Shown in pieces: positions 8,071-16,873 of a stretch of 58,579 nucleotides of DNA (position 1 is its first letter; each line of letters opens with the position of its first letter). The stretch lies in contig NZ_MTHB01000301.1 in NCBI RefSeq assembly GCF_002220365.1, positions 1 through 58,579 of the forward strand. The letters run 5' to 3'. The position numbers and the translations under genes were made by a program. Origin of the DNA: Caballeronia sordidicola (lineage in GTDB: Bacteria > Pseudomonadota > Gammaproteobacteria > Burkholderiales > Burkholderiaceae). The notes under the pieces were generated by a model. That model saw nothing but the letters and a program-made list of their open reading frames with translations. It made no database searches and was not told the DNA's origin.

Positions 8071-10131
8071 TCACACATTCGAGCGTGTCGTCAGCGCAGC
8101 CTTCACGGTGCGCGCAAGCTCTCCTATCTGAAACGGCTTCCTGAGCACCGCGTAACCCTCTACGCGGTCTTTCGATACATCCACGTCCGCATACCCCGTC
8201 GCCAGGATCACAGGCAGTTGCGGGCGTGAGCGCTTCGCTTCTGCAATCACTTCGAGGCCATTCATGCCGGGCATCGCGAAGTCGACCATCAGCAAGTCCG
8301 GATTGTCGGCCTGCAGCCGCTCCAGCCCCGCGCGACCGTGCGATGCCTCGGTGACCGTGTAGCCGAGCATCTTCAGGCAGTCGACGAGAAAGGCCCGCAC
8401 GTCGACGTCGTCTTCAATCACGAGGATCCGCTCGTGCGCGCCCGAGATCTCTTCACCCGGCTGCGCGACCTCCGCCTTGGCCACCACGCGTTCGCGCAAA
8501 GGCAGCCATAACTCGACGGTCGTGCCCTCGCCCGGCTCGCTCTGAATCCGCGCCGTTCCTCCGGCCTGACGCGCAATGCCATAGACCTGACTCAAGCCGA
8601 GACCCGTGCCCTTGCCGACCGGTTTGGTCGTGAAAAACGGATCGAAGACACGCGTCAGCAACTCCGGCGCGATGCCTGTGCCCGTATCGCTCACGCCGAT
8701 CACCACATAGTGTCCCGACGGCACCGCTTCGTCAGGCGCTGTGCGCTCACTCACGCGAATGGTCAGCAAGCCGCCGTCGGGCATGGCGTCACGCGCGTTG
8801 ATGGCTAGATTCAGCACGGCGAGCTCGAGCTGGTTGGCATCGGCGTCGGTCCAGGCTTCTTTCACATCGAAGCGGGTACCGAAATGAATGCCCGTTCCCA
8901 GCGACAACGTCAGCATGTCGCGCATGCCATGCAGCATCGAAATGACGTCGATGGCCTTCAGGTCCAGATTGCTGCTGCGTGAAAACGTCAGTAGCTGGCC
9001 GGTCAGCTTCGCGCCGCGTTCGGTCGCCCGCTTGACCGTCTGCGCCATGGTCTGCACGCGTTCATCGCGGGTCACGCGCGTGATCAGCTCAGCGTTGCCC
9101 ATGATCACGTTCAGCAGATTGTTGAAGTCATGCGCAATACCGCCGGTCAGTTGCCCGAGCGCTTCCATCTTTTGTGCCTGCACGAGCACCGCCTGGACCT
9201 TGGCACGCTCGTGGATTTCCTTCATCAGCCGGTCGTTCGCCGACGCCAGTTCCTGCGTGCGTTCCGCGATACGACTCTCCAGCGTGTCGTTCAAACGCTC
9301 AACCACGAGCTGGCTCGCAAGAATCTTCTCGTTGACTTCGTGACGGTCGGTGACGTCCAGCGACACGCCGATGATGCGTGTCGTCGAGGTCCCAGAAACG
9401 CTGCCTGGAGCGCGCATTGGATGGCCGCGCGACTGAACCCAGTGAACGGTGTCGTCCGGCCAGATCACCCGATATTCGACCGTCAGGTTGGTATTGTTAT
9501 TGATGCAACTATCCAGCGCGCGCTGACGCATCTCGCGGTCATCGGGGTGCACCAGCTGGATAATCTGCGCGTAGTCCAGCGTCGGCCCCTTGTGTCCGTA
9601 GATCTTGCGGAACGCTTCGGTGGAGCGCAGCGCGCCGGTCTCGACATCGAGTTCCCACGATCCCAACTGGCCCGCCGCAAGCGCCAGATGCAGCCGTTCC
9701 TGCGCTTCCACGCGCTCGGCAAGCTGACGCCGCGCCTCGTATTGCCGCAGGCGCGCGCGCAACGCCGACGACACCGCGCGCCGCAACGTTTCCGCGTTGA
9801 GCGGGCGCTCCAGCACGACGACGTTACCCAGCAACTCTAGCCGGTCTAGCGCCTGTTCCGGACGACGTTCGGTGCGTTTGGTGGCAAGCAGGATCAGAGG
9901 AAAATCGGACCACGTGGGCTGCTGGCCGAGCCACTGGAAGAGCTGCGGCATGTCGCTGTCGGAGAGTGCTTCTTCCGCGATCAGCGCCGTGCCCGCGCCG
10001 CCGCGCAGTTCGGCATTCAGCATGGCGGCATTGAGGCAGGAAAGACAGTTGCGGCCATCCTTGCTCAGCACTTCACCGACTACGTCCGCGTCGCGGCCGC
10101 GAGGGGCTAGGATCAGGACACGGTTTTCCAC
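8071..10131 (-). CDS. Hybrid sensor histidine kinase (pseudo-receiver, PAS, HisKA, HATPase, REC)
   Basis: A 686-residue cytoplasmic kinase with no membrane segment. Residues 1-130 look like a receiver fold without the acidic pocket. A PAS/PAC domain covers about 150-275, a coiled coil about 280-325, and the dimerisation domain has the phospho-acceptor His in GGIAHDFNNLLN. The ATPase domain shows an N box (NLAINARDAMPDGG) and G boxes (DTGTGI, GKGTGLGLS). The C-terminal receiver (about 575-680) keeps EDD, the acceptor Asp in MVDFAMPGMNG and the Lys of LRKPF. It starts at GTG 10131, only 3 nt after the stop of the KaiC-like gene, so the two are translationally coupled. Confidence 0.9.
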   Translation of the reverse strand: MENRVLILAPRGRDADVVGEVLSKDGRNCLSCLNAAMLNAELRGGAGTALIAEEALSDSDMPQLFQWLGQQPTWSDFPLILLATKRTERRPEQALDRLELLGNVVVLERPLNAETLRRAVSSALRARLRQYEARRQLAERVEAQERLHLALAAGQLGSWELDVETGALRSTEAFRKIYGHKGPTLDYAQIIQLVHPDDREMRQRALDSCINNNTNLTVEYRVIWPDDTVHWVQSRGHPMRAPGSVSGTSTTRIIGVSLDVTDRHEVNEKILASQLVVERLNDTLESRIAERTQELASANDRLMKEIHERAKVQAVLVQAQKMEALGQLTGGIAHDFNNLLNVIMGNAELITRVTRDERVQTMAQTVKRATERGAKLTGQLLTFSRSSNLDLKAIDVISMLHGMRDMLTLSLGTGIHFGTRFDVKEAWTDADANQLELAVLNLAINARDAMPDGGLLTIRVSERTAPDEAVPSGHYVVIGVSDTGTGIAPELLTRVFDPFFTTKPVGKGTGLGLSQVYGIARQAGGTARIQSEPGEGTTVELWLPLRERVVAKAEVAQPGEEISGAHERILVIEDDVDVRAFLVDCLKMLGYTVTEASHGRAGLERLQADNPDLLMVDFAMPGMNGLEVIAEAKRSRPQLPVILATGYADVDVSKDRVEGYAVLRKPFQIGELARTVKAALTTRSNV

Positions 10132-10134
10132 GGC

Positions 10135-11643
10135 TTAGCGGTCCCTCGCGTCGGGACTTCCCAGCATGGCTGTGTCACCGCGATACGCCGGCAGGCCGGC
10201 GAGCACGCCATCGAAATCGCGCAGTGCTTCACTCAGCTCCAGGCCGCCGTGCGTCAGCCTGAACTGGCGAATCGTGCGCTCATGCGCGCTGCCACGGCTT
10301 TTGACAGTGGCGACCGCCGTCAACACCTCACCCCGGTGTTCAAAGTAGCGGAACAGGACCATCGCGTCGCTGAGGTAGCTGATATCGACGTCCGACTGCA
10401 CCTCGCCCACAATGCCGTGCTGCCCGAGCACGAGCATCGTCACAATGCCGCGCTGGTTGAGATAACCGAGCAACTCGTGCATTTGCAGCAGCAGATAACG
10501 CTCGCCGGGCATCGCCTGCAGATAGGCGTTCAGGCTGTCGATGGCAACGTAGGTCACGGCTTCGTCTTCCACCGCATCGCGCACGTCGCTGGTGAATTGG
10601 CCGGGCGACATCTCGGCCGGATCGATCTGGCGCAAGGTCAGCAGACCGTTGTCGAGATAGGTCGACAGATCCATGCCGAGTGACTTCGAACGCATTAACA
10701 GCGTGCCGAGCGTTTCGTCGAAGAGATAGTAGATGCAGCGCTCGCCACGCTTGAGCGCCGCCATGAGGCAACACACCACGGTCGTGGTCTTGCCCACACC
10801 TGACGGCCCGATCAGCAGCGCATTCGTGCCGGGAATCAAGCCGCCACCGAGCATGGCGTCTAGGCCCGCCGATCCGGTCGACACCGGCGCGTTGGCAAAT
10901 TCCGCGTGATGTTCGGCGGCCACCAGGCGCGGATAGACGTCGATACCGCCCGTCTCCAGCGTGAAGTCGTGGAATCCTTCGCGAAACTTGATACCGCGCA
11001 TTTTCGCGACACGCACGCGGCGACGCGCGCCGCCATAATCGTGGACAAGCTGGTCGAGGCTGATCACGCCGTGCGCGATGCTGTGAAGCTGCAGATCGTT
11101 GGGGTCAGAGGTGTTGTCGTCGAGCAGGTACACCGTGCAATCGCGGGTCGCGAAATAACGCTTGAGCGCGAGGATCTGACGCCGGTAGCGCAAGGGGTTC
11201 TGTGACAACAACCGTAGTTCCGACAAGCTGTCCAGCACGATCCGCACAGGCTTGAGCGTTTCAACCTGGCGCATCACGTTTTCGACCGTCTCGCCAAGCT
11301 CCACTTCCGCCGGGTGCAGGATCGACTGCTCGTACTCAGGGTCCAGCCCTTCGTCGGAGAGGAGTTCAATAATGGACAACGCATCGACATTCCAGCCGTG
11401 GGCATCGGCGACGGCTAGCAGCTCAGAGTGCGTCTCGGAAAGGGTGATGTACAAACCGACTTCGCCCAGTTCTACGCCCTTGAGTAAAAATTGCAGTGCG
11501 AGGGTGGTTTTTCCAGCCCCCGGCGACCCTTCGATAAGGTACACACGGTTCGGCGTCAGTCCGCCGCCCAGGATGTTGTCAAGCCCGGTGATGCCCGTCG
11601 ACATGCGGGGTGCGGGGAGGGACGACTGACGTTGAGTGCTCAT
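10135..11643 (-). CDS. KaiC-like double RecA-domain ATPase
   Basis: A 502-residue protein with two tandem KaiC/RecA domains. Walker A motifs are GSPGAGKTT (about residues 39-47) and GPSGVGKTT (about 276-284). The matching acidic motifs are LSETHSE and FDETLG, with Walker B-like strands VRIVLDSLSE and YVAIDSLNAY. Cyanobacterial KaiC is a clock ATPase; proteobacterial homologues mostly pair with histidine kinases in signalling. No kaiA or kaiB is present. ATG at 11643 (MSTQRQSS) is the likely start, although the frame continues upstream to 11694. First gene of a two-gene operon with the hybrid kinase. Confidence 0.88.
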   Translation of the reverse strand: MSTQRQSSLPAPRMSTGITGLDNILGGGLTPNRVYLIEGSPGAGKTTLALQFLLKGVELGEVGLYITLSETHSELLAVADAHGWNVDALSIIELLSDEGLDPEYEQSILHPAEVELGETVENVMRQVETLKPVRIVLDSLSELRLLSQNPLRYRRQILALKRYFATRDCTVYLLDDNTSDPNDLQLHSIAHGVISLDQLVHDYGGARRRVRVAKMRGIKFREGFHDFTLETGGIDVYPRLVAAEHHAEFANAPVSTGSAGLDAMLGGGLIPGTNALLIGPSGVGKTTTVVCCLMAALKRGERCIYYLFDETLGTLLMRSKSLGMDLSTYLDNGLLTLRQIDPAEMSPGQFTSDVRDAVEDEAVTYVAIDSLNAYLQAMPGERYLLLQMHELLGYLNQRGIVTMLVLGQHGIVGEVQSDVDISYLSDAMVLFRYFEHRGEVLTAVATVKSRGSAHERTIRQFRLTHGGLELSEALRDFDGVLAGLPAYRGDTAMLGSPDARDR

Positions 11644-11878
11644 AGCAGGAATAGGATTTAATGGACGTAGCGGTCTCGCAAAGAACACGGCCAAGGTCGG
11701 ATCTCGCTACCGAACAGCCGCCATAAATGTCAGGTAAAAGCAAAGAACAGGCCCAAGGGTTTTCGCTCGCACCGGTAAGCCGTGGTGACAGGCGCACACG
11801 CGATACCGCGCGGGATACCGGGCGAGATACCTGTTGAGATACGATAAGCCGTTGAACCTGCACCTAAAACCGCCCTCC

Positions 11879-13771
11879 ATGAGTTCGAGATCGATGCGTG
11901 TCAAACACCGTGTTTTGCTGGCTGCATCTCTGGCGTGTATAGGATTACGGCCGGCTTTGGGCATGGAGACCATCGAAACCGCGCAGCCGTCTACGCTTGT
12001 CAGCGACGTCCACACCTTCGTCGTGGCGGAAGACGGCTCCTTGACGGAGGACGATGAAACCACCTTGCGCGCGAACACGCCGGCGGGTGTTGGCGACATC
12101 GCGCAACGCTACATCTGGTTCGACAAATCGACCTCAACCATCGACATAAGCGATGCCTACTCGCTCGGCCCCGACGGTATCAAACACATCGTGGCGCCCG
12201 ATCAGATCCGCGAGATCCAGGAGCCGCGCTCGGCGGGCGCCCCCACGTTCGAGGACTCTCGCCTGAAAGCGGTGGTCTTTCCTGGGGTGAACACGGGATC
12301 GATCGTGCATCTGCGGTTTCATAAGACCCAGTCGAAACCGGTCATCGCGGGGCAGTTCGATTATTTCGTCGAGCCCAGCCGTGGCCCGGTGGAAGTCCAG
12401 CGGCTGATCTTCGACTTGCCCGCCGACAAACCACTCTATGCCGATGCGCGCGGTTATATCGCCGTGCCGCCGGTGACGCAGGGTGGCCGCACGCGCTACG
12501 AATTCGACTACAGCCGGGCCCATTACGATCGGGTGGAAGCGGGCTCGGTCGGCTATGCGCAGTACGGCGACCGGCTGATGGTGTCGACATTTCCGGACTA
12601 CCGGAGCTTTGCCGCAAGCTATCGGGACGGCACCGTCGATCCGAGTGCGAACGACGCGGCGGTGCGTACCCTCGCGCAATCGCTCACGCGCAACGAAACC
12701 GATGCACGCGCGAAAGCGGCCACGCTTTACGACTGGGTACGCCACAACATCCGCTACGTGTCGCTGTTCCTGGGGCAGAGTCCCGCCATTCCCCACCGGG
12801 CCGCCGATATTCTCGCCAACCGCTATGGCGACTGCAAGGACTATGTCGCGCTCTACGGTGCGATGCTGGCTGCGGTTGGTATCGAGAACTCGCCGGCCTT
12901 GATCAGCCTCGGCTCGGTCTATACGTTGCCGTCCGTACCGGGCTATGGCGGCAGCGCGATCAACCACGTCATTACGTGGCTGCCGGGGCTGGGAATGTAT
13001 GCCGACTCGACGGCCTTGAGTATTGAGTTCGGCTCTCTCCCGCTCGCGGACATGGATCGTCCAACGCTGCTGGTGGGCGACGGCACGCTGTCACGAACGC
13101 CCGCTACCGAGCCGCTGTCACGCACAGTGCGCTTGCAGATCGAGGTAATGCCTGATGGCTCGGCTGCGTTCGCCGATCAGGTGGAAGACGCCGGATGGAG
13201 CACCGGGCCGGAGCGTGCGAACCTGCTGCATGCGACTGACGAGCGCCGCAAGCAGATCGCCGATGCCCGCCTTCGGGCGACAGGCCTGCGCGGTGTCGCA
13301 TCGCTTGCCGCCCGCGACCTGGACGCAAGCAACGGGGCGCTGACCACCACGATCAATGGAACTCTGGACGATGTGGTGTGGCCCACCGGCACGACCGCCC
13401 TGCCCGCGCTGACGAGCCTGTCGGGCGGGATTGCCACGCAGGTTGAGAACCTGCTCGCCGAGCGCGTGCGGACCCAGCCGTTCATGTGCACCGGAGGCGC
13501 GTTCGATGAAGTCGCACAAGTCACCTTGCCAAAGACAGTTCGCGTCACTGATGTTCCGACCGACGCAAATTTCACGAGCGCATTTTTCGATTATTCATCG
13601 CGTTATGTCTTCGACCCCGCGACGAACCTGCTTCAGGCAGAGCGCCATCTGAAGGCGAACTTCGGCAAGCAGGTATGTACGCCCGCGGACTTCACTGCCA
13701 TGCAACCGGTGTTGAAGCGAATCGAACGGGACGCGGATGCCCAGGTCATCGTCAAGGCGATGGAGCCGTGA
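11879..13771 (+). CDS. DUF3857/transglutaminase-like protein, exported
   Basis: A 630-residue protein with a hydrophobic N-terminus (VLLAASLACIGLRPALG) that looks like a signal peptide. A DUF3857 beta-rich region follows (about 40-250), then a transglutaminase-like papain-fold domain (about 265-400). Its likely catalytic triad is Cys in NRYGDCKDY, His in INHVITWLP and Asp in YADSTALS. Family members are thought to act on peptides or protein crosslinks in the envelope; the substrate is not known. It is divergent from the KaiC-like gene. ATG at 11879 or 11894 would both keep the signal sequence. Confidence 0.85.
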   Translation: MSSRSMRVKHRVLLAASLACIGLRPALGMETIETAQPSTLVSDVHTFVVAEDGSLTEDDETTLRANTPAGVGDIAQRYIWFDKSTSTIDISDAYSLGPDGIKHIVAPDQIREIQEPRSAGAPTFEDSRLKAVVFPGVNTGSIVHLRFHKTQSKPVIAGQFDYFVEPSRGPVEVQRLIFDLPADKPLYADARGYIAVPPVTQGGRTRYEFDYSRAHYDRVEAGSVGYAQYGDRLMVSTFPDYRSFAASYRDGTVDPSANDAAVRTLAQSLTRNETDARAKAATLYDWVRHNIRYVSLFLGQSPAIPHRAADILANRYGDCKDYVALYGAMLAAVGIENSPALISLGSVYTLPSVPGYGGSAINHVITWLPGLGMYADSTALSIEFGSLPLADMDRPTLLVGDGTLSRTPATEPLSRTVRLQIEVMPDGSAAFADQVEDAGWSTGPERANLLHATDERRKQIADARLRATGLRGVASLAARDLDASNGALTTTINGTLDDVVWPTGTTALPALTSLSGGIATQVENLLAERVRTQPFMCTGGAFDEVAQVTLPKTVRVTDVPTDANFTSAFFDYSSRYVFDPATNLLQAERHLKANFGKQVCTPADFTAMQPVLKRIERDADAQVIVKAMEP

Positions 13772-13911
13772 CAGAACCGTGTTGAAGCGCGTTCGACCTC
13801 CGCGTAAATTTTCGTTACGCTGGCGAGCACGGCTGTAACCGGAATGTCGGGTGACGACGCTATGCTGCAAAACCAGCATTGACGGGACGTCCCGATGCGC
13901 ACGGCCAGGCC

Positions 13912-15318
13912 ATGATGACCCAAGAACCCGACGACACCGCCAAGCATCCGCCCGCACCAATCGATCGTTCAGGCGCGATCGCGTCGCCAGATCCATCGGT
14001 TCACCGCACGCTCGCCGATGCATCCCGCCAAGCCGGCGATGAACTCGGCGCGCTCGCCCATCTGATCGCAGCCCATACCCTCGATGCCTATGCGAGTGGC
14101 TCGCCGGACGCCCGCACGAACAGCTTGTGCGACGTCGCCACGGGCTATTTCATGAAGGGCGACCACGCAGTCGCCGCGCGCTGGTACGCGCTCGTGCTCA
14201 CGCTCGATCCGAATGTCGCCGTTGCGTGCCAGAACCTCGCCGCTATCCATGCAGGTGAAGGAAACACGGCCCTTGCCGAGGTCTATCGCGAACGCGCGTA
14301 CGCAATCCAGCGGGTGTTTGTCGAAGAGACTGCGGGCTGGACTCGCTCTGTCCTGATCCTGTGCGCGGGCAGGAGGACAGGTAATGTCCCGTTCGAGGCG
14401 TTGTTGCCGGGAACGAGGAACCGTCGGATCAAGTACGCAATCGACTACGCTGCCGACGACGAAGACGCTCAACTCCCCGCCTTCGATCTCGTGTTCAACG
14501 CGATCGGCGATCCAGATATCGCGGCGCCGCTTGGGGCGAGGCTCGCGCGTTTCGAGGCGCAGTGTTCGCGCCCGTTGCTCAATCCGAACTCGGCAATCAC
14601 CCCGACCTCGCGGCATACGCTGTCCGCGCTGCTTGATGGCATTGATGATGTACAGACTGCGCCGTGCGTGCGGTACGAAGGTCAAAGCGAAGGTCACAGC
14701 GAAATACCGAACGAAGCGCAGGGCGTTGGGGCACTGGCGTCGCTTCGCTCGCTGCTCGCCGATCACGCCGTTACGTTTCCGCTGCTGGCGCGGCCCGTTG
14801 CCGCTCACGGCGGCGACGGCCTGGTTCTGTGCGACAGCATCGAAGCACTTGAAAGCCGGTTATCGACGCAAGAAGGCGCCCAGTACCTGACGGCGTTTCG
14901 CGATTGCCAGTCGGACGATGGTTTCTACCGCAAGTATCGCGTGATCTACGTCGATCGTCGGCCGCTTCCCTATCATCTCGTGATCTCGCCGCACTGGATC
15001 GCGCATTATTTTTCCGCCGAAATGGAAAACCATGCCTGGAAGCTCGACGAGGAACGGCGCTTCCTGCAAGACCCGCGTGCGGCACTCGGCGAGCGTGCAA
15101 TGAACGCTATTGCGGCTATCGGGCAGCGGCTCGATCTGGACTACGGCGGCATCGATTTCACGCTTCTGCCTGACGGTCAGGTCTTCGTGTTCGAAGCCAA
15201 CGCGACCATGCTCGCGCACTACGAGCGCGATAGCGGCGTGCTCGCTCACAAGAACCAACATGTGCAACATATCGTCGATGCGTTCGAACACATGCTCGCG
15301 CACCGGACGGCGGGCTGA
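13912..15318 (+). CDS. TPR-ATP-grasp fusion protein
   Basis: A 468-residue protein. The first 140 residues are tetratricopeptide-like helical pairs (ATGYFMKGDHAVAARWYALV; NLAAIHAGEGNTALAEVYRE). The rest resembles an ATP-grasp ligase: a VLILCAG strand, FDLVFNAIGDPD, then PLLARPVAAHGGDG and a nucleotide-binding region YRKYRVIYVDRRPLPYH. The metal-binding core is DYGGIDFTLLPDG followed by FEANATM. ATP-grasp enzymes join a carboxylate to an amine or thiol through an acyl phosphate. Its stop directly abuts the ATG of the SerC paralogue, so the two products probably act together. Substrate is unknown. The start could also be 13915 or 13879. Confidence 0.75.
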   Translation: MMTQEPDDTAKHPPAPIDRSGAIASPDPSVHRTLADASRQAGDELGALAHLIAAHTLDAYASGSPDARTNSLCDVATGYFMKGDHAVAARWYALVLTLDPNVAVACQNLAAIHAGEGNTALAEVYRERAYAIQRVFVEETAGWTRSVLILCAGRRTGNVPFEALLPGTRNRRIKYAIDYAADDEDAQLPAFDLVFNAIGDPDIAAPLGARLARFEAQCSRPLLNPNSAITPTSRHTLSALLDGIDDVQTAPCVRYEGQSEGHSEIPNEAQGVGALASLRSLLADHAVTFPLLARPVAAHGGDGLVLCDSIEALESRLSTQEGAQYLTAFRDCQSDDGFYRKYRVIYVDRRPLPYHLVISPHWIAHYFSAEMENHAWKLDEERRFLQDPRAALGERAMNAIAAIGQRLDLDYGGIDFTLLPDGQVFVFEANATMLAHYERDSGVLAHKNQHVQHIVDAFEHMLAHRTAG

Positions 15319-16410
15319 ATGAACAAGACGATGAACTTCTCGGGTGGACCGGGTGCGCTACCGGCGTCGGTGCTGCGCGAAACGAGCATTGCTATCGACG
15401 CGTTGCCCGAGACGGGTTTATCGGTGCTGGGAATGAGCCATCGATCCGACTGGTTCCGCGGCGTCCTCGATGAAGCCGAGCGCAACCTGCGCGTGCTGCT
15501 CGACATTCCCGGCACCTACCATGTGCTGTTCATGCAGGGCGGCAGCAGCCTGCAGTTCTCCATGCTGCCGATGAACTTCCTGCGCAGCAGCGGCAAGCAT
15601 GCCGAGTACATTGTGTCGGGTTACTGGAGCGCGAAGGCGCCGGTCGAAGCGCGGCACGAAGGAGCAACGAGGGTGGTGTGGGACGGCAGCGCACAGGGGT
15701 ATCGCCGCTTGCCGGCGCCGGCGGAGTTAAACCTCGCGCCAGACGCGGCCTATCTGCATTACGTGTCCAACGAAACGGTCGAAGGGCTGGAATTTGCGAA
15801 CATTCCGGGCCTGCATGAGGTGCCGCTGGTCTGCGACATGTCCTCCAATCTGCTGGCTGCGCCGCTCGATATCGACCGTTACGCGATGATCTATGCGCAC
15901 GCGCAGAAGAACCTCGGGCCGGCCGGTGTCACCTTGGTGATCTTGCGCGATGAATTCGCTCAACGGGCAACGCATGCGTTGCCGACCCTGCTCGACTATC
16001 GGACGCATATTCAATCGCGTTCGCTGTACAACACGCCGCCTGTGTTTGCCATCTATGTGTTGATGCTGGTGACACGCTGGCTGCGCGATGAAATAGGCGG
16101 AGTGGAAAACATGGCCGCGATCAACCGCGCGAAATCGGAGCGGCTGTATCGTGCGCTCGATGCCGAGCCGGATTTCTATTGTGTGCATGGTGAGCGCGCT
16201 TGCCGGTCGACCATGAACGTCGCCTTCCGCCTGCCCGACACAGCCACGCAAGCACAGTTCCTCGATGACGCCCGCCGCGCAGGCTTGCACGGACTGGAAG
16301 GACATCGATCGATCGGCGGCCTGCGAGCGTCGCTATACAACGCGGTGACGCCCGAAGCGGTCGGCCTGTTGTCGGAGTGGCTGGGGGAGTTTCGTCGGCT
16401 GCGGGGTTAG
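15319..16410 (+). CDS. SerC-type aminotransferase (second phosphoserine transaminase-like)
   Basis: A 363-residue class V aminotransferase with strong SerC features: FSGGPGALP at the N-terminus, the cofactor contact region MQGGSSLQFSMLPMN, the Schiff-base Lys in AHAQKNLGPAG, and the C-terminal HRSIGGLRASLYNA. SerC transaminates 3-phosphohydroxypyruvate or 3-hydroxy-2-oxo-4-phosphonooxybutanoate. In Burkholderia the housekeeping serC normally lies with gyrA and pheA, so this copy, fused by position to a TPR-ATP-grasp gene (no intervening base), is probably a specialised paralogue. I therefore leave the symbol blank. Confidence 0.85.
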   Translation: MNKTMNFSGGPGALPASVLRETSIAIDALPETGLSVLGMSHRSDWFRGVLDEAERNLRVLLDIPGTYHVLFMQGGSSLQFSMLPMNFLRSSGKHAEYIVSGYWSAKAPVEARHEGATRVVWDGSAQGYRRLPAPAELNLAPDAAYLHYVSNETVEGLEFANIPGLHEVPLVCDMSSNLLAAPLDIDRYAMIYAHAQKNLGPAGVTLVILRDEFAQRATHALPTLLDYRTHIQSRSLYNTPPVFAIYVLMLVTRWLRDEIGGVENMAAINRAKSERLYRALDAEPDFYCVHGERACRSTMNVAFRLPDTATQAQFLDDARRAGLHGLEGHRSIGGLRASLYNAVTPEAVGLLSEWLGEFRRLRG

Positions 16411-16442
16411 GTAGACGGTGCGGGTTCGACTGACCGCGTGGT

Positions 16443-16808
16443 TCAGATGAGCTCGCGCAACGTGTGGATGGCAGCGGCCCACGACGGCCGCGCTGCCTCC
16501 GATTGCGCCCTCTGCTGCAATGCGGCTTGCAAACGCGCGCAGGTTTTTTCGAGGCGATCGGGCTGCACGGGCTTCAGAACATAATCGACCGCTGCCTGCT
16601 CGAACGCGTGCGATGCGTATTAATCGTAAGCCGTCACGAACACCAGCACCGGGAACGGTTTAGCGAGGTCAGGCCAGTCTTCGGCAAGGGTCTGTGCGGC
16701 CTCGAGTCCCGTCATGCCGGGCATGCGTATGTCGAGGGAAAGCACGTCGGGTTGGAGCGCCAGCGCCTGCTTGACTGCGTCTTCGGCAATCAGAACGGTG
16801 GCTTTCAT
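16443..16808 (-). pseudogene. Broken LytTR-type response regulator
   Basis: The frame starts MKATVLIAED at 16808, as AlgR/LytR receivers do, but jumps directly to AVKQALALQPDV, losing about 30 residues of the receiver. The acceptor Asp (LDIRMPGMTG) remains. At 16622-16620 a TAA interrupts TAYD-YASHAFEQAAVDYVLKPV where Gln (CAA) is usual. The frame then continues to a TGA at 16443 without any LytTR DNA-binding domain. Three independent lesions make this a pseudogene. It lies 65 bp downstream of its presumed partner kinase. Confidence 0.85.
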
Positions 16809-16873
16809 ACTCGGCGAGGAATGGTCGGTGGTCGGAATCAACTCGGCAGTCGGGATCAAACGATCGGCCAGAA

